Assembly: GCA_947039005.1 (NCBI GenBank)
Contig: CAMQXY010000001.1
Coordinates: 22,797-86,796 of the forward strand
Direction: 5' to 3'
Origin: an uncultured Photobacterium sp.
GTDB taxonomy: Bacteria; Pseudomonadota; Gammaproteobacteria; Enterobacterales; Vibrionaceae
DNA: 64,000 nt
Shown here piece by piece: positions 47,276-58,343 of the stretch; position 1 is the stretch's first letter; each line of letters starts with the position of its first letter. A program made the position numbers and the translations under genes. The notes beneath the pieces were generated by a model that was not told the origin of the DNA, searched no databases, and saw nothing but the letters and a program-made list of their open reading frames with translations.

Positions 47276-48055
47276 TTAAATTGCAAAAAAAGCTTGGCTA
47301 ACTTGATAAGAATTATTGATAACGTGTATCGCAGACTCACCACGACACTCGCCAATAACCGTTGCAATATGGGGTAAATACAGAGGTTCATTACGGCTAG
47401 ATTTCGGCTTAGGACGATAATCTCGCGGTAATAAATAAGGACAATCCGTTTCAATCATTAATCGCTGACTCGGAATATCTTTAACGATTTGACGCAACTC
47501 AGTACCGCGGCGTTCATCACAAATCCAGCCAGTAATACCAATATGTAAATCAAGAGCCAAACACGCATGCAGTTCTTGCTGTGAACCGGTAAAGCAATGC
47601 AATACGGCGGCAGGTAATTTATCGCGCCATGGTTTTAAGATCGCTAAAAACCTCTCATGAGCATCACGACAATGCATAAACACCGGCATATTGAGCTCAG
47701 CCGCCAAAGCTAATTGCGCTTCAAACACCGCTTCTTGTTGTGGACGTGGTGAAAAATCACGATTGAAATCCAATCCACACTCACCGATCGCTACCACTTG
47801 CGGCAATTGCGCTAAAGCTCGAATTTGTGGCAAGGCTAAATCGGTCACCGATGCTGCATCATGTGGATGAACACCGGCGGTGCTGTAACAATAATTCGGC
47901 CATTGCTCAGCCATTTTCTGTGCCGCAATGCTTTCCTCAATACTAGTGCCCGTAATGACCAGTCCTTTTACGCCAACCGCTTGAGCACGTGTAATTACAT
48001 CAGCTCGATCTTTATCAAAGCGGCTATTGGTAAGATTAACGCCAATATCTATCAT
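47276..48055 (-). CDS. tatD: TatD-family metal-dependent DNase
   Basis: 259-residue TIM-barrel nuclease. Metal ligands: the N-terminal strand reads [12 protein letters not shown] (as in true TatD rather than the HxH of YcfH), with [29 protein letters not shown] and [13 protein letters not shown]. It degrades DNA with a 3'-5' preference and is thought to help DNA repair and quality control of Tat substrates. It follows tatC but is separated by a strong terminator, so it is likely to have its own promoter. Confidence 0.94.
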   Translation of the reverse strand: MIDIGVNLTNSRFDKDRADVITRAQAVGVKGLVITGTSIEESIAAQKMAEQWPNYCYSTAGVHPHDAASVTDLALPQIRALAQLPQVVAIGECGLDFNRDFSPRPQQEAVFEAQLALAAELNMPVFMHCRDAHERFLAILKPWRDKLPAAVLHCFTGSQQELHACLALDLHIGITGWICDERRGTELRQIVKDIPSQRLMIETDCPYLLPRDYRPKPKSSRNEPLYLPHIATVIGECRGESAIHVINNSYQVSQAFFAI

Positions 48056-48148
48056 TTCTTTTCCATCCCTTGATGAATAGTTCTTGATTGCAGTATATCG
48101 AGCCAGGCATTAACTGACTATGTGATAATCACGCCAATATACAGACAC

Positions 48149-48177
48149 AAAAAAACCGACACTAGGTCGGTTTTTTT
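48149..48177 (-). terminator. Terminator after tatABC
   Basis: AAAAAACCGAC/GTCGGTTTTTT with loop ACTAG, 24 bases past the tatC stop. Symmetric, so active in both directions. Confidence 0.9.
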
Positions 48178-48200
48178 CATCATCACAGGGAGATAAAACC

Positions 48201-48986
48201 CTATTCTTTACTGATGCTCTTTACGTCTTGCGGTTCGTCTTCATCGCCATATTCATCTTCATCATCTTTACGGATGTAAAAACGTGAGAAGAATAAACCG
48301 ACTTCAAACAACAAGCACATCGGTATCGCTAACAAGGTCTGAGATAAAATATCAGGCGGCGTTAACAACATACCCACCACAAACGCTGCCACAATAATAT
48401 ATGGGCGTTTACTGCGTAACGTCTCAGGATCGGTAGCACCGGTCCAACACAACAGAATAATCGCAACAGGGATCTCAAATGCAATACCAAACGCCATAAA
48501 TAACGACAGTACAAAATCGAGATAACTTGAAATATCCGTTGCAACTTCAACCCCTTGCGGAGCGACGCTGGTAAAGAACTTAAACACCAATGGAAACACA
48601 ACAAAATAAGCAAACGCAACACCGGCATAGAACAGCAATGAGCTGGAAACCAGTAATGGCATAATAAGCTTACGTTCATGCTTGTATAAACCTGGTGCTA
48701 CAAAAGCCCACAGTTGATACAAAATCATTGGTACAGCAATAAAAACAGCGGTAACTAAAGTGAGTTTTATCGGTGTAAAGAATGGTGATGCAACATCGGT
48801 TGCGATCATAGTGGCACCCACTGGCATACGTTCAACCAATGGTGCTGCTACAAATGCATAAATGTCTTTCGAAAACCAAACTATACAGACAAAAACCACC
48901 AGCACGCTGATGAGAGAGCGCAAGATCCGTGTACGCAGCTCAAGTAAATGGCTGAATAACGGCTGCGAATCTTCGACAGTCGACAT
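48201..48986 (-). CDS. tatC: Twin-arginine translocase subunit TatC
   Basis: 261-residue membrane protein with six transmembrane segments, the receptor for twin-arginine signal peptides. Hallmarks: [13 protein letters not shown] at the N-terminus with the key Glu, [38 protein letters not shown] (~residue 95), FGIAFEIPV and [19 protein letters not shown]. The acidic C-terminal tail ([12 protein letters not shown]) is typical of vibrios. It follows tatB by 11 bp. Confidence 0.98.
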   Translation of the reverse strand: MSTVEDSQPLFSHLLELRTRILRSLISVLVVFVCIVWFSKDIYAFVAAPLVERMPVGATMIATDVASPFFTPIKLTLVTAVFIAVPMILYQLWAFVAPGLYKHERKLIMPLLVSSSLLFYAGVAFAYFVVFPLVFKFFTSVAPQGVEVATDISSYLDFVLSLFMAFGIAFEIPVAIILLCWTGATDPETLRSKRPYIIVAAFVVGMLLTPPDILSQTLLAIPMCLLFEVGLFFSRFYIRKDDEDEYGDEDEPQDVKSISKE

Positions 48987-48997
48987 AGTGATGTAAT

Positions 48998-49336
48998 TTA
49001 TTCCTGCTTATTAGAAGTCGTTGCTGAGGGTTGCTCGCTTTTATCAGCATAGGGACGTTGCACATCAGAGGCGACTTTTTTTAGCTCGTCAACTGACTGT
49101 TGCAATTCAGGCGCAATGTCCTTCATTCCCATTTGCTCAGCTTTTTTTAAATTGGCTTGCAGTTCCTGAATTTTCAGTTCCTGAGCCAACTCATCTTTCA
49201 CTGAGTTTGCCATATTACGGGCTGCGCCTATCCACTGCGATACGGTACGTATCGCAACGGGTAGACGTTCCGGCCCCAGTACTACCAATCCCACCACGGA
49301 GATCAGCACTAACTCCCAGAACCCGATATCAAACAC
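48998..49336 (-). CDS. tatB: Twin-arginine translocase subunit TatB
   Basis: 112-residue protein: one N-terminal transmembrane helix with the conserved [20 protein letters not shown], then GPERLP at the hinge. An amphipathic helix and a long charged tail follow ([20 protein letters not shown]). Glu8 in the membrane helix marks it as TatB rather than TatA. It lies 3 bp after tatA and 11 bp before tatC. Confidence 0.96.
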   Translation of the reverse strand: MFDIGFWELVLISVVGLVVLGPERLPVAIRTVSQWIGAARNMANSVKDELAQELKIQELQANLKKAEQMGMKDIAPELQQSVDELKKVASDVQRPYADKSEQPSATTSNKQE

Positions 49337-49339
49337 GTC

Positions 49340-49600
49340 TTAAACCTGCTCTTTGTCTTTTTGACTCGTTTTAGTCTGATCAGCTGCTTGCTGCTCATCC
49401 GTAATTTTCTTTTGTTCAAAATCTGCATCTGTTGTTTCTTTTTTAGCAACAGGTGCTGAATCTTCATCACCAATCGCTTTTTTGAAACCTTTAACAGCAG
49501 AGCCTAAGTCGCCACCTAATGTGCGTAACTTCTTAGTTCCGAACAACAGAACAATGATCAGTGCAATAATTAATAATTGCCAGATACTGATACCACCCAT
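49340..49600 (-). CDS. tatA: Twin-arginine translocase subunit TatA
   Basis: 86-residue pore-forming subunit. [20 protein letters not shown] is the membrane helix, [20 protein letters not shown] the hinge and amphipathic helix, and the tail is charged ([20 protein letters not shown]). This matches TatA/E. First of tatABC, 83 bp downstream of ubiB. The genes may be read with ubiEJB. Confidence 0.96.
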   Translation of the reverse strand: MGGISIWQLLIIALIIVLLFGTKKLRTLGGDLGSAVKGFKKAIGDEDSAPVAKKETTDADFEQKKITDEQQAADQTKTSQKDKEQV

Positions 49601-49683
49601 GCTTATTTTACCTCAGCTTTATGTGGTTAATAACGGAGTGCGCTGTTACACGCAACTATAAGTATAGGCGAAACCTACATCGA

Positions 49684-51327
49684 TTATTTTCGACAGGCTC
49701 GCCATCCCAGCAACCAAAATACCGCGCCTGCTCCAGCTGCAATAGCAGGATAGGTGGTAACATGATCACCAAAAAGTATGGCAGCACACACCATCATGGT
49801 GGCACCAATACCAAAATAAAATCTCGCCTTACCTTGGCTACGTCGACTGTCCATGAAATTATCATAGAGTGTATCGAGTCGTTGGTTCATAACCTTGCCT
49901 TGGCGCAAGCTGTCATAAAGTAATTCAGGTAATTCTGGTAACTTTTCAGCCCAAAATGGCGCTTTACTCTTTACTGCATCAATAATTGCCTGCGGACCGA
50001 CTTGACGTGACATCCAATCTTCTAAAAACGGTTTCGCTGTCGCCCACAAATCAAGTTGCGGATACAACTGCCGTCCAAGACCTTCAACATAAAGCAACGT
50101 CTTTTGTAACAGTACTAATTGCGGTTGTACTTCCATATTAAATCGACGCGCAGTATTGAATAAATTCAACAACACATGCCCAAATGATATTTCACACAAC
50201 GGCTTTTCAAATATAGGTTCGCATACTGTGCGGATAGCGACTTCAAATGCATCAATGTTAGTATCAGCGGGTACCCAACCGGAATCGACATGCAATTCTG
50301 CTACTTTGCGATAATCACGATTAAAGAAAGCCAGCAAGTTTTCAGCCAAATAACGTTTATCTTCACGGTTAAGCGTGCCGACAATACCACAGTCTAACGC
50401 TATCCATTGTGGATCATATGGATGCTCATAGGAAACAAAAATATTCCCTGGGTGCATGTCTGCGTGAAAGAAACTATCACGGAACACTTGGGTAAAAAAT
50501 ATATTTACCGCATTTTCCGATAATAATTTCAAATCAGTACCGTTAGCTTTTAATGCCTCAAGGTCTGATACCTGAATCCCGTAGATTCGCTCCATAACCA
50601 GTAAATTAACACTGCTATAATCAGTAAAGACCTCTGGAACGTATAACGAATCATCACCTTCAAAATTACGTCGAAGTTGGATCCCATTCGCCGCTTCACG
50701 CATTAAATCCAGTTCATCGAGTAAGGTTTTTTCATATTCCCTTACCACTTCAACCGGACGCAACCGACGAGCCTCAGGTTGCAACCGAGAAACTATCTCG
50801 GCCATCCTGTACATCAGCTTAATATCGGCTTCAATAATAGGCCGAATATCAGGACGAATAACTTTAAATACAATTTCACGCCCATTTTCTTTCATGGTCG
50901 CAGTATGCACTTGCGCAATCGAAGCGGAAGCTAACGCAACTTCATCAAAATCATCAAACCATTGCTCAACAGGCCCACCTAATGATGCTTCAATGGTCCG
51001 TTTTGCTAATTGACCATCAAATGGTGCCACCTGATCTTGCAGTAATGCTAATTGATCAGCAATATGCGGTGGAAACAAATCGCGGCGAGTCGACATCATT
51101 TGACCAAACTTAATCCATACCGGTCCAAGTTCTTGTAACGCTAACCGCAGCCGTTCACCCAATGGTTTATCGGGATACTGATTTTTAATCCAAAATAACG
51201 ATTTACGTATTTTTTTTGGCAATTCTGACCGCGGATCTTGCGGAATAAAATCATCCAAACCATAACGTAATTGCACTTCAATAATGCGGTAAAGACGTTT
51301 AAATTCACGAATAGTCATCATGGCCAT
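49684..51327 (-). CDS. ubiB: Ubiquinone biosynthesis protein UbiB
   Basis: 547-residue atypical kinase/ATPase of the ABC1/ADCK/UbiB family, needed for ubiquinone synthesis. The family KxGQ motif is in [17 protein letters not shown] (~residue 72). The Ala-rich nucleotide loop is ASASIAQVH, and the Lys-Glu and catalytic Asp positions lie in FKVIRPDI and [11 protein letters not shown]. Two C-terminal transmembrane helices (~500-545) anchor it. The start overlaps the ubiJ stop (TAATG); an ATG three codons in ([11 protein letters not shown]) is an alternative. Confidence 0.97.
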   Translation of the reverse strand: MAMMTIREFKRLYRIIEVQLRYGLDDFIPQDPRSELPKKIRKSLFWIKNQYPDKPLGERLRLALQELGPVWIKFGQMMSTRRDLFPPHIADQLALLQDQVAPFDGQLAKRTIEASLGGPVEQWFDDFDEVALASASIAQVHTATMKENGREIVFKVIRPDIRPIIEADIKLMYRMAEIVSRLQPEARRLRPVEVVREYEKTLLDELDLMREAANGIQLRRNFEGDDSLYVPEVFTDYSSVNLLVMERIYGIQVSDLEALKANGTDLKLLSENAVNIFFTQVFRDSFFHADMHPGNIFVSYEHPYDPQWIALDCGIVGTLNREDKRYLAENLLAFFNRDYRKVAELHVDSGWVPADTNIDAFEVAIRTVCEPIFEKPLCEISFGHVLLNLFNTARRFNMEVQPQLVLLQKTLLYVEGLGRQLYPQLDLWATAKPFLEDWMSRQVGPQAIIDAVKSKAPFWAEKLPELPELLYDSLRQGKVMNQRLDTLYDNFMDSRRSQGKARFYFGIGATMMVCAAILFGDHVTTYPAIAAGAGAVFWLLGWRACRK

Positions 51328-51929
51328 TATCGCTCAAGTAGCTGATTTAATCGGGCCTCAAAACAGGCAACATCTGACTTCAAGTCATCAACTTGATCAG
51401 CAAAATAGGCTATTTCTAATGGCTGTGGTAATAGTTTCCACTCTTCCGTTAGCGTTTGAGCCAAATTCCGCTGGCGCTTGAGTAACCGCTGCTGAATAAA
51501 TTGACCACCAGATTTGACCCCACTAACAACAGTATGAGCAACAACATCACCACTGTAATGTGATAACTTTTCTTCAAGGTCAGGCTTTAAGCCACTCAAT
51601 AAACTTGAAAAGTGCTGCGCCAATTGTAAATCACCTTCAAGGGATAATTTATCGGCTTTAATTAATTGAGTCAGGTTAGCTTGTTGACGTAATTCAGGTA
51701 ACACCGTTAGATTGAGTGCCAATTGACAATCAACATCCCCTTCATAAGCCGCCAATACATCAATTTGCTGACTAAAAATAAAATATAACGTTTTGCCAAA
51801 TTCATTCAACGTCACGCTGATCACTTTACCGCGTAAACGTGATAAACGACGCTGACTCTCAGCATCGTCTTTTATTAACTGATTAAGCGCGGTTTCCACC
51901 GCGCCAGTAACAAATGCATCTATTGGCAT
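51327..51929 (-). CDS. ubiJ: Ubiquinone biosynthesis accessory factor UbiJ
   Basis: 200-residue protein with an SCP2 lipid-binding domain at the N-terminus ([20 protein letters not shown], then [19 protein letters not shown]). The C-terminal half is helical ([20 protein letters not shown]). UbiJ binds polyprenyl ubiquinone intermediates and scaffolds the Ubi complex in the cytosol with UbiK. The frame is open to 51968, but ATG 51929 has GAGG 6 bases upstream and lies just after the ubiE stop. Middle gene of ubiE-ubiJ-ubiB. Confidence 0.94.
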   Translation of the reverse strand: MPIDAFVTGAVETALNQLIKDDAESQRRLSRLRGKVISVTLNEFGKTLYFIFSQQIDVLAAYEGDVDCQLALNLTVLPELRQQANLTQLIKADKLSLEGDLQLAQHFSSLLSGLKPDLEEKLSHYSGDVVAHTVVSGVKSGGQFIQQRLLKRQRNLAQTLTEEWKLLPQPLEIAYFADQVDDLKSDVACFEARLNQLLER

Positions 51930-51936
51930 AGGAGCC

Positions 51937-52692
51937 TCAAAACTTATAGCCACGGTGCAAAGCAACAATACCGCCGGTTAAATTGTAATAGGTGGTCTGA
52001 TCAAAGCCAGCAGCATCCATCATACCTTTTAAGGTTTCTTGATCTGGATGCATACGAATAGACTCAGCTAAATAGCGATAACTTTCACTATCATGAGCGA
52101 TGATTTCACCAATCTTAGGTAATAAATGGAATGAGTAAGCATCATATATTTTTGATAAAGGCTCTAAAATCGGCTTAGAGAACTCCAACACCAATAACCG
52201 TCCACCAGGCTTTAACACACGGTACATCGAACGTAATGCTTGCTCTTTATCCGTCACATTACGTAAACAGAAACTGATGGTAATACAATCAAAATAATTA
52301 TCAGGAAAAGGCAGCTCTTCCGCATTCGCTTGTACGTAACCAACGTTACCCACAATGCCACTATCACGTAACTTACTGCGGCCAACTTTTAGCATTGAGT
52401 TATTGATATCAGCCAGAATAACCTGACCACTGTCACCCACAATACGAGAAAACTTAGCGGTTAAATCGCCAGTACCACCGCCTAAATCAAGCACACGCTG
52501 GCCACGGCGCACACCACTGCAGTCAATCGTAAACCGCTTCCATACGCGATGAATACCCATCGACATTAAGTCATTCATAATGTCGTACTTTGCCGCTACT
52601 GAATGGAATACTTCAGCAACCATGGTTGCTTTTTCCTCTTTGGCCACGGTACGAAAGCCAAAGTGGGTCGTGTCTTGTGTGGTGTCCGTCAT
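51937..52692 (-). CDS. ubiE: Ubiquinone/menaquinone C-methyltransferase UbiE
   Basis: 251-residue SAM enzyme of quinone synthesis. It begins [20 protein letters not shown], matching E. coli UbiE. The SAM motif is [15 protein letters not shown] (~residue 68), with [19 protein letters not shown] before it and [20 protein letters not shown] after. It ends [15 protein letters not shown] use ATG 52692 on homology; an ATG ten codons upstream is in frame. First gene of ubiEJB, with the promoter in the ~380-bp region upstream. Confidence 0.96.
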   Translation of the reverse strand: MTDTTQDTTHFGFRTVAKEEKATMVAEVFHSVAAKYDIMNDLMSMGIHRVWKRFTIDCSGVRRGQRVLDLGGGTGDLTAKFSRIVGDSGQVILADINNSMLKVGRSKLRDSGIVGNVGYVQANAEELPFPDNYFDCITISFCLRNVTDKEQALRSMYRVLKPGGRLLVLEFSKPILEPLSKIYDAYSFHLLPKIGEIIAHDSESYRYLAESIRMHPDQETLKGMMDAAGFDQTTYYNLTGGIVALHRGYKF

Positions 52693-53000
52693 GCTCAATC
52701 CATTATGTGCCCCCGCGCTCATTTCATTAGCACAATAAAATCGCTCACGGGGATTAAATTCATTTATTCAACTGGCTTAGTGTACTTGATGGTTGTCGTT
52801 TGCTCAAAGTGGTTTACTCCTTAAGCACTATAAATCCTGCTTTGAAGCACTAAGGTATGACGTTTTCGGGATTCTTGAGTGAAATTACCATTAACCTGTT
52901 TTTAAAACTTTCCTATTGCTCTTTAGGGCATTAATAAGCTCTATAAACTGGTTTTATTCGGCTCATCAACACTAAGGAGTTTATCTATTGGCACCCCATA
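52693..53000. other. Intergenic region upstream of ubiE
   Basis: About 300 bp before the Bcr-gene terminator. It should hold the ubiE promoter on the minus strand. I see no convincing box pair, no hairpin and no ORF with a ribosome site. Confidence 0.4.
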
Positions 53001-53032
53001 AAAATAAAGCCTGTCATGATGACAGGCTTAAT
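53001..53032 (-). terminator. Terminator after the Bcr/CflA gene
   Basis: AAGCCTGTCA-TGA-TGACAGGCTT, a near-complete palindrome, followed on the minus strand by TATTTTTATGG. It is ~45 bases past the stop. Confidence 0.8.
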
Positions 53033-53077
53033 AAAAGACGCGCACTTATATATATGTGAACCATTAATGGCTCAATA

Positions 53078-54286
53078 CTAGTCCGTGATCAAGGGAGTTT
53101 GGTGCCAACTTTTACCCCACTTTGACCACAACACAAATAACCCAGGGATCAATAACCACATCTGTAATGTCATCAACATTGGCGTCGCCAGATCAAGGCG
53201 TTGCGTTAAGCTCACCATTACCCCTGCGCCACTCATTTGAAACAGACCTAACAACGCAGCAGCAGTACCAGCACGATCACCAAAAGGAGCTAACGCTTTA
53301 CCTGCCGATGAGCCCAAAACAAACGCAAACCCAAATGAACAGATAAAAATAGGCACCATAAACGCCCACGCTTGATTAATGGCACTCAGTCCCAGCATTA
53401 ATCCACCGGCAACGGTTAAAATAATTAACCCCGCTTGCAATGTCGCGCGAGTACCGAAGCGATCCATCAGTTTCGGTGCCACCATACAAGCAATAATATT
53501 CAACGCCGCATTAATACCAAACCACAACGTAAATTGGCTCATATCAGCCCCAAGATGGCTCATTAACCATACGGGTGCGGAGGTGACATAGGCTAAAATA
53601 ACCGCCATCGCTAGCATACATAAACTCGCATGGTATAAAAAAGTGGGCTCGCGTAATACCGACCAATAACGGCTTAAACTTAACGTTGAACCACTAACAT
53701 GGGTATCTGCCGGACGAGTTTCTTTAAACATCGTCATGATGAACAGTCCCGCCACTAATGCAAATCCAGCCATAAAGCTAAAATTTGAACGCCAGCCAAA
53801 CTGATGGGTTAACCAAGTACCTAATAATGGGGCTAAAGCGGGAATAAAACAGATTGCACCATTTAAATAACTGATCATACGACCACTCTTTTCTGCGCCA
53901 AAACTATCACGCACGGCAGAGAAAGCCGCAACAGAAGTGGCACAAGCACCAAAACCTTGTAATAAACGCGCGGTTAATAGCATGTCTAAATTGGTGGCTA
54001 AATATGCCATTAAGGCACTAAAGCCATAAATAACAATACCTGCTAATGCAATCGGTCGACGTCCAAAGCGATCCGCTAATGGTCCAGCCAATAATTGCCC
54101 TAAGCCAAGGCTAAACATAAACCATGTCACGGTGTCTTGAACACGAATAGCATTAACCCCAAAACTATCAGCAATAGCAGGGAAAGCAGGTAAATAAATA
54201 TCAATAGCCAACGGGCTAAATAACACTAAAGTCACCATCAAGGCGATTAATTTAGTATCCGTAGAAGATGAGGTTGACGAAGTCAT
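53078..54286 (-). CDS. Bcr/CflA-type drug:H+ antiporter (MFS)
   Basis: 402-residue transporter with twelve hydrophobic segments. The family motifs are SPLAIDIYLPAFPAIADSF at the N-terminus, LGLGQLLAGPLADRFGRRP (the MFS motif A loop, ~residue 60) and FGACATSVAAFSAVRDSFG. Members expel bicyclomycin, chloramphenicol and similar compounds; the substrate here is unknown. Start ATG 54286 is followed by a Ser/Thr-rich N-tail. It is divergent from the aminopeptidase gene. Confidence 0.88.
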   Translation of the reverse strand: MTSSTSSSTDTKLIALMVTLVLFSPLAIDIYLPAFPAIADSFGVNAIRVQDTVTWFMFSLGLGQLLAGPLADRFGRRPIALAGIVIYGFSALMAYLATNLDMLLTARLLQGFGACATSVAAFSAVRDSFGAEKSGRMISYLNGAICFIPALAPLLGTWLTHQFGWRSNFSFMAGFALVAGLFIMTMFKETRPADTHVSGSTLSLSRYWSVLREPTFLYHASLCMLAMAVILAYVTSAPVWLMSHLGADMSQFTLWFGINAALNIIACMVAPKLMDRFGTRATLQAGLIILTVAGGLMLGLSAINQAWAFMVPIFICSFGFAFVLGSSAGKALAPFGDRAGTAAALLGLFQMSGAGVMVSLTQRLDLATPMLMTLQMWLLIPGLFVLWSKWGKSWHQTPLITD

Positions 54287-54518
54287 ATAATGTTCCTAAA
54301 AAATGATCGCGCCAAGTCTACGATTTTAGAGATATGAATAGAAATGGTATATATTCAATAGCACTTTTCCATTTAGGAATATCACTAAGCACCGTTATCT
54401 GCTTCGTACACACCCGCTGATAATGCGATTCCACTACAAATATAACAAATGCTAATCAATTGATGATTCGCTAATTGATGCCAACCGCCAAACACGCTAA
54501 CGTAAACGTATCGACTTA

Positions 54519-54551
54519 ATAACTAAACCACACCTCAGTAGTGTTAGTTAT
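54519..54551. repeat. Imperfect inverted repeat upstream of the aminopeptidase gene
   Basis: ATAACTAA at 54519-54526 pairs with TTAGTTAT at 54544-54551, with an inner CAC/GTG. It lies 55 bp before the start of the peptidase and ~230 bp before the exporter, in the ~320-bp divergent region. It could be an operator or a leader hairpin. Nothing else is visible in that region. Confidence 0.45.
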
Positions 54552-54605
54552 CCAAGTTCAAATCTTATCCATCGCTCAGATGCGTTATTATTAAAGGACG
54601 AAAAC

Positions 54606-56393
54606 ATGCAAGCAGCTATTTCGCAACGTGTTGAACAAATCCGCCACTGGCTCACTGAAAATCAATTAGATGCATTATTGATCCCTCACGAAGATGAGTT
54701 TCTCGGTGAGTACATTCCCGATCATAATGAACGTCTGCATTGGTTAACGGGATTTACAGGCTCAGCAGGTGCTGCCATTATTACTCGTGATGATGCTGCT
54801 GTTTTTGTCGATGGTCGTTATGTGGTGCAAGTGCGTAAACAAGTGCCTGCCGATGTATTCCAATACTGTCACCTTATTGAACAACCACCAGTGCAATGGG
54901 CACTTGAAAATTTAGCGGCTGGTAGCAAGGTAGCGATCGATGCGCGCCTTCACAGCGCAGCATGGTTAAAAAATGCCACCACTGCGATTGATAGTGAATT
55001 AGCATTAGTTTGTGTTGATGAAAATCCAATTGATCAACTATGGTTAGATCGCCCCGCACCGGTATTGTCTGATGCCCAATTAATGGGATTAGAGTTTGTG
55101 GGTCAATCAAGTGCTGATAAACGCCAACAAATTGCCGCCTTACTGACAACACAAAAAGCCAATGCCGCATTTTTAAGCCAGCTCGATAGCATCGCATGGC
55201 TACTGAATATTCGAGGGGATGATGTTCATTGTCTGCCAGTATTATTATCAGCAGCCGTTATTCATGATGATGCTTCGGTTGATTTTTATATTGATCACCA
55301 CCGCTTACCAGAAGGCTTTGCAGCTCATGTCGGTGATGGCGTTACGCTCTGCGAGCCAGAGCAATTGGCGACAGGTTTAGCCTCATTAGCGGGTAAGCGA
55401 GTGCTGTTTGACTCCACCAACAGCAACGCATGGGCAGCACAACAATTGAAAGATGCTGGTGCACTATTGATTGAAGCGGCAAACCCAACCTTACTGCCAA
55501 AATCTACTAAAAATGCCACTGAAATGGCAGGAATGAAAGCGTGTCATATTCGCGATGGCGTTGCGATCAGTAAATTCTTAGCGTGGGTTGATGCCCAAGT
55601 AGCAGCAGGGCATTTACTTGATGAAGCCCAATTATCAGATCAGCTGTGGCAATTCCGTCAGTTAGATCCAAGTTGCAGTGATGTAAGCTTTGATACCATT
55701 TCAGCGGCAGCAGGCAATGCGGCAATGTGCCACTACAATCACCTTAATCAACCGCAGCCAAGTAAACTGCAAATGGATACCGTGTACTTAGTCGATTCAG
55801 GCGGTCAATACCCCGACGGTACTACCGATATTACCCGTACCATAGCAATTGGTCAGCCGGGTGATGAGGTTAAGCAAGCCTTTACTTTAGTCTTAAAAGG
55901 TCACATTGCGTTAGCATCTGCACGTTTCCCTAAAGGCACCACAGGTAGCCAACTTGATGCGTTAGCACGTCAACATTTATGGGCGTATGGATTTGATTAT
56001 GATCATGGTACTGGTCACGGTGTCGGTCACTTTTTAAGTGTCCATGAAGGACCACAACGGATCGCTAAAGCCTACAATCCTGTCGCATTACTGCCTGGCA
56101 TGGTGCTATCTAATGAACCTGGATATTACCGCGCTGATGCATTTGGTATTCGTATTGAAAACCTTGAAGCGGTAGTTGAAGTGGCAACCCAAGGTGATAT
56201 GACGGTAATGGGATTTGAATCTCTGACTCGCGCACCGATTGATAAGCGTTTAATTGATTTAAGCTTATTAACAGATATCGAACTCGCGTGGCTTAACCAT
56301 TACCATCACACCGTGTTTGAGGTTATTAGCCCAGCATTAAGCGGTGATGATTTAGCATGGTTAACTCAAGCAACAGCACCATTACAACGTTAA
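54606..56393 (+). CDS. Xaa-Pro aminopeptidase (M24B), long form
   Basis: 595-residue aminopeptidase P-type enzyme with two creatinase-like N-terminal domains (1-~310) and a C-terminal pita-bread catalytic domain. Metal ligands are visible in VYLVDSGGQYPDGTTDITRT (Asp, Asp), the His of HGTGHGVGHFLSVHEGPQ (~residue 485), SNEPGYY (Glu) and GIRIENLEAV (Glu). It removes N-terminal residues that precede proline. The three-domain long form is the eukaryote-like cytosolic APP1 type, longer than E. coli PepP (441). The ribosome site AAAGGACG is just before the ATG. Single gene. Confidence 0.92.
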   Translation: MQAAISQRVEQIRHWLTENQLDALLIPHEDEFLGEYIPDHNERLHWLTGFTGSAGAAIITRDDAAVFVDGRYVVQVRKQVPADVFQYCHLIEQPPVQWALENLAAGSKVAIDARLHSAAWLKNATTAIDSELALVCVDENPIDQLWLDRPAPVLSDAQLMGLEFVGQSSADKRQQIAALLTTQKANAAFLSQLDSIAWLLNIRGDDVHCLPVLLSAAVIHDDASVDFYIDHHRLPEGFAAHVGDGVTLCEPEQLATGLASLAGKRVLFDSTNSNAWAAQQLKDAGALLIEAANPTLLPKSTKNATEMAGMKACHIRDGVAISKFLAWVDAQVAAGHLLDEAQLSDQLWQFRQLDPSCSDVSFDTISAAAGNAAMCHYNHLNQPQPSKLQMDTVYLVDSGGQYPDGTTDITRTIAIGQPGDEVKQAFTLVLKGHIALASARFPKGTTGSQLDALARQHLWAYGFDYDHGTGHGVGHFLSVHEGPQRIAKAYNPVALLPGMVLSNEPGYYRADAFGIRIENLEAVVEVATQGDMTVMGFESLTRAPIDKRLIDLSLLTDIELAWLNHYHHTVFEVISPALSGDDLAWLTQATAPLQR

Positions 56394-56412
56394 TTATAAC
56401 GGCGTATTAATA

Positions 56413-56450
56413 ATAAAAAAGCCAATGCACATTCTGCATTGGCTTTTTAT
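56413..56450. terminator. Bidirectional terminator between the aminopeptidase gene and thiH
   Basis: AAAAAGCCAATGCA/TGCATTGGCTTTTT with loop CATTC. It serves both converging units. Confidence 0.92.
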
Positions 56451-57562
56451 TAACCAGAATAAACCGCGTCCCAATCTTTCCACACCACCTCAAACCCCTG
56501 TCGCCTTACCGCCTCGGCAACATCCGCCACACTGCGATCATCGCTAATCACAAATTGTTCTAGCTCTGGCGTATCATCAGCATAGCCACCCGGTTGGGTT
56601 TTAGAGCCTGCAGACAGACTGGTCACCCCTAACGGCAACACATTATCGCGAAAATGGGCTGATTCACGAGTGGATAACGACAACTCAACTTCATGATTAA
56701 ACAACCGATAAGCACACAACAATTGCACTAACTGGCGATCTGTCATTACTGATTTAGGCTCAATACCCCCCGTACACGGTCGCAATCGTGGAAATGAAAT
56801 CGAATAACGACTTTGCCAATAATGACGCTCAAGATAAGCCAAATGACTCGCCACAAAAAAACTGTCCGTGCGCCATTCCTCCATTCCCAACAAAGCCCCA
56901 ATCCCTATTTTATCTATGCCAGCTTGTGCTAATCGATCGGGTGTCTCAAGCCGATAATTAAAATTAGTTTTGTTACCACGTAAATGATGTTCGGCATAAG
57001 TACGAGCATGATAGGTTTCTTGATACACCATCACCGCATCTAAGCCTAAACCTTTCAGCTCACGATATTGCTGTTGTTCAAGCGGCTGAACTTCCATTGC
57101 AATATGATTAAAGTGAGATTTAATTTGAGGCAGTGTATGTCTGAAATAGTCCATTCCAACTTTGGTTTGATGCTCACCGGTGACCAATAACACACTGTCA
57201 AACTGAAGCGCTTTGATCGCCTCACATTCACGTTCGATATCGGCAGCTGTTAATGTGCGTCGTTTAATTCGATTTTCCATCGAGAACCCGCAATAGGTAC
57301 ACGCATTAGCACACAGATTTGACAAATATAGCGGGACATAAAAATGAATTGCGTAACCAAACCGCTGCCGCGTTAATAGCGCAGCTTGTTGCGCCATCTG
57401 CTCTAAGTAAGGTTCAGCTGCTGGCGAAATTAAGGCTTTAAAATCCTCAAGATCAGGCTTGGGTTTAGCCAATGCACGCTTAACATCGGTGGCGGTTTTA
57501 GCATAAATCGACAATCGAATGTCATCCCAATCCAATTGCCGCCATACATCAACAAAACTCAT
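56450..57562 (-). CDS. thiH: 2-iminoacetate synthase ThiH
   Basis: 370-residue radical-SAM tyrosine lyase that supplies dehydroglycine for the thiazole ring. The cluster motif is in CANACTYCGFSMEN (CxxxCxxC, ~residue 85). LLVTGEHQTKVGM, YQETYHARTYAEHH and GIGALLGMEEWRTDSFF are family signatures. Anaerobic-type thiamine synthesis is implied (ThiH rather than the oxidase ThiO). It lies 9 bp after thiG at the end of the operon. Confidence 0.97.
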   Translation of the reverse strand: MSFVDVWRQLDWDDIRLSIYAKTATDVKRALAKPKPDLEDFKALISPAAEPYLEQMAQQAALLTRQRFGYAIHFYVPLYLSNLCANACTYCGFSMENRIKRRTLTAADIERECEAIKALQFDSVLLVTGEHQTKVGMDYFRHTLPQIKSHFNHIAMEVQPLEQQQYRELKGLGLDAVMVYQETYHARTYAEHHLRGNKTNFNYRLETPDRLAQAGIDKIGIGALLGMEEWRTDSFFVASHLAYLERHYWQSRYSISFPRLRPCTGGIEPKSVMTDRQLVQLLCAYRLFNHEVELSLSTRESAHFRDNVLPLGVTSLSAGSKTQPGGYADDTPELEQFVISDDRSVADVAEAVRRQGFEVVWKDWDAVYSG

Positions 57563-57571
57563 CCTTGCTCC

Positions 57572-58342
57572 TTATCGATCGGTATCAAGAAAAGCCGTGA
57601 ATGGACTCGATGCTATGGCATGACGAACCTTACCCGCTAATCCTGCTTTATAAGCCATACGACCACTGATCACTGCCCATTTAAATGCCTCAGCCATCGC
57701 AATCGGATCGGTAGCTGTTGCAATTGCAGTGTTAACTAAGACAGCATCTGCTCCCATTTCCATTGCCGCGGCAGCATCAGATGGAGCGCCAATTCCTGCA
57801 TCAATAATCACTGGCACCTGCGCTTGATCGATGATAATTTGCAGAAAATCACGAGAGACTAAGCCCTTATTTGATCCTATCGGTGATCCTAATGGCATCA
57901 CTGCCGCACAACCAACCTCTTCTAATCGTTTACACAATACCGGATCAGCATGACAATAAGGCAATACCACAAAGCCTTGCTTCACTAATTCCTCAGCCGC
58001 TAATAAGGTTTCAATCGGATCTGGCATTAAGTATTTAGGATCGGGATGTATCTCTAATTTAAGCCAATTTGTCGCAAGCGCTTCACGGGCTAATTGCGCG
58101 GCAAAAATAGCTTCTTTAGCATTTTTAGCCCCGGAGGTATTGGGTAATAAATTCACCCCAGCTGCAATTAATGGCGCTAAAATATCATCCGCTTGATGAG
58201 CTAAATCAACCCGTTTCAGAGCCATGGTAACCAATTGTGACTCTGTAGCGAGTAACGATGCTGTCATCACATCACGATGAGAATATTTACCGGTTCCAGT
58301 AAACAACCGTGAACCAAACGTTTTATCGGCAATAGTAAGCAT
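57572..58342 (-). CDS. thiG: Thiazole synthase ThiG
   Basis: 256-residue TIM-barrel enzyme that joins 1-deoxy-xylulose-5-phosphate, dehydroglycine and ThiS-thiocarboxylate into the thiazole. Typical segments: [12 protein letters not shown] at the start, [54 protein letters not shown] and [20 protein letters not shown]. The Schiff-base Lys is the K of WLKLEIH (~residue 96). Directly after thiS. Confidence 0.98.
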   Translation of the reverse strand: MLTIADKTFGSRLFTGTGKYSHRDVMTASLLATESQLVTMALKRVDLAHQADDILAPLIAAGVNLLPNTSGAKNAKEAIFAAQLAREALATNWLKLEIHPDPKYLMPDPIETLLAAEELVKQGFVVLPYCHADPVLCKRLEEVGCAAVMPLGSPIGSNKGLVSRDFLQIIIDQAQVPVIIDAGIGAPSDAAAAMEMGADAVLVNTAIATATDPIAMAEAFKWAVISGRMAYKAGLAGKVRHAIASSPFTAFLDTDR

Positions 58343-58343
58343 G

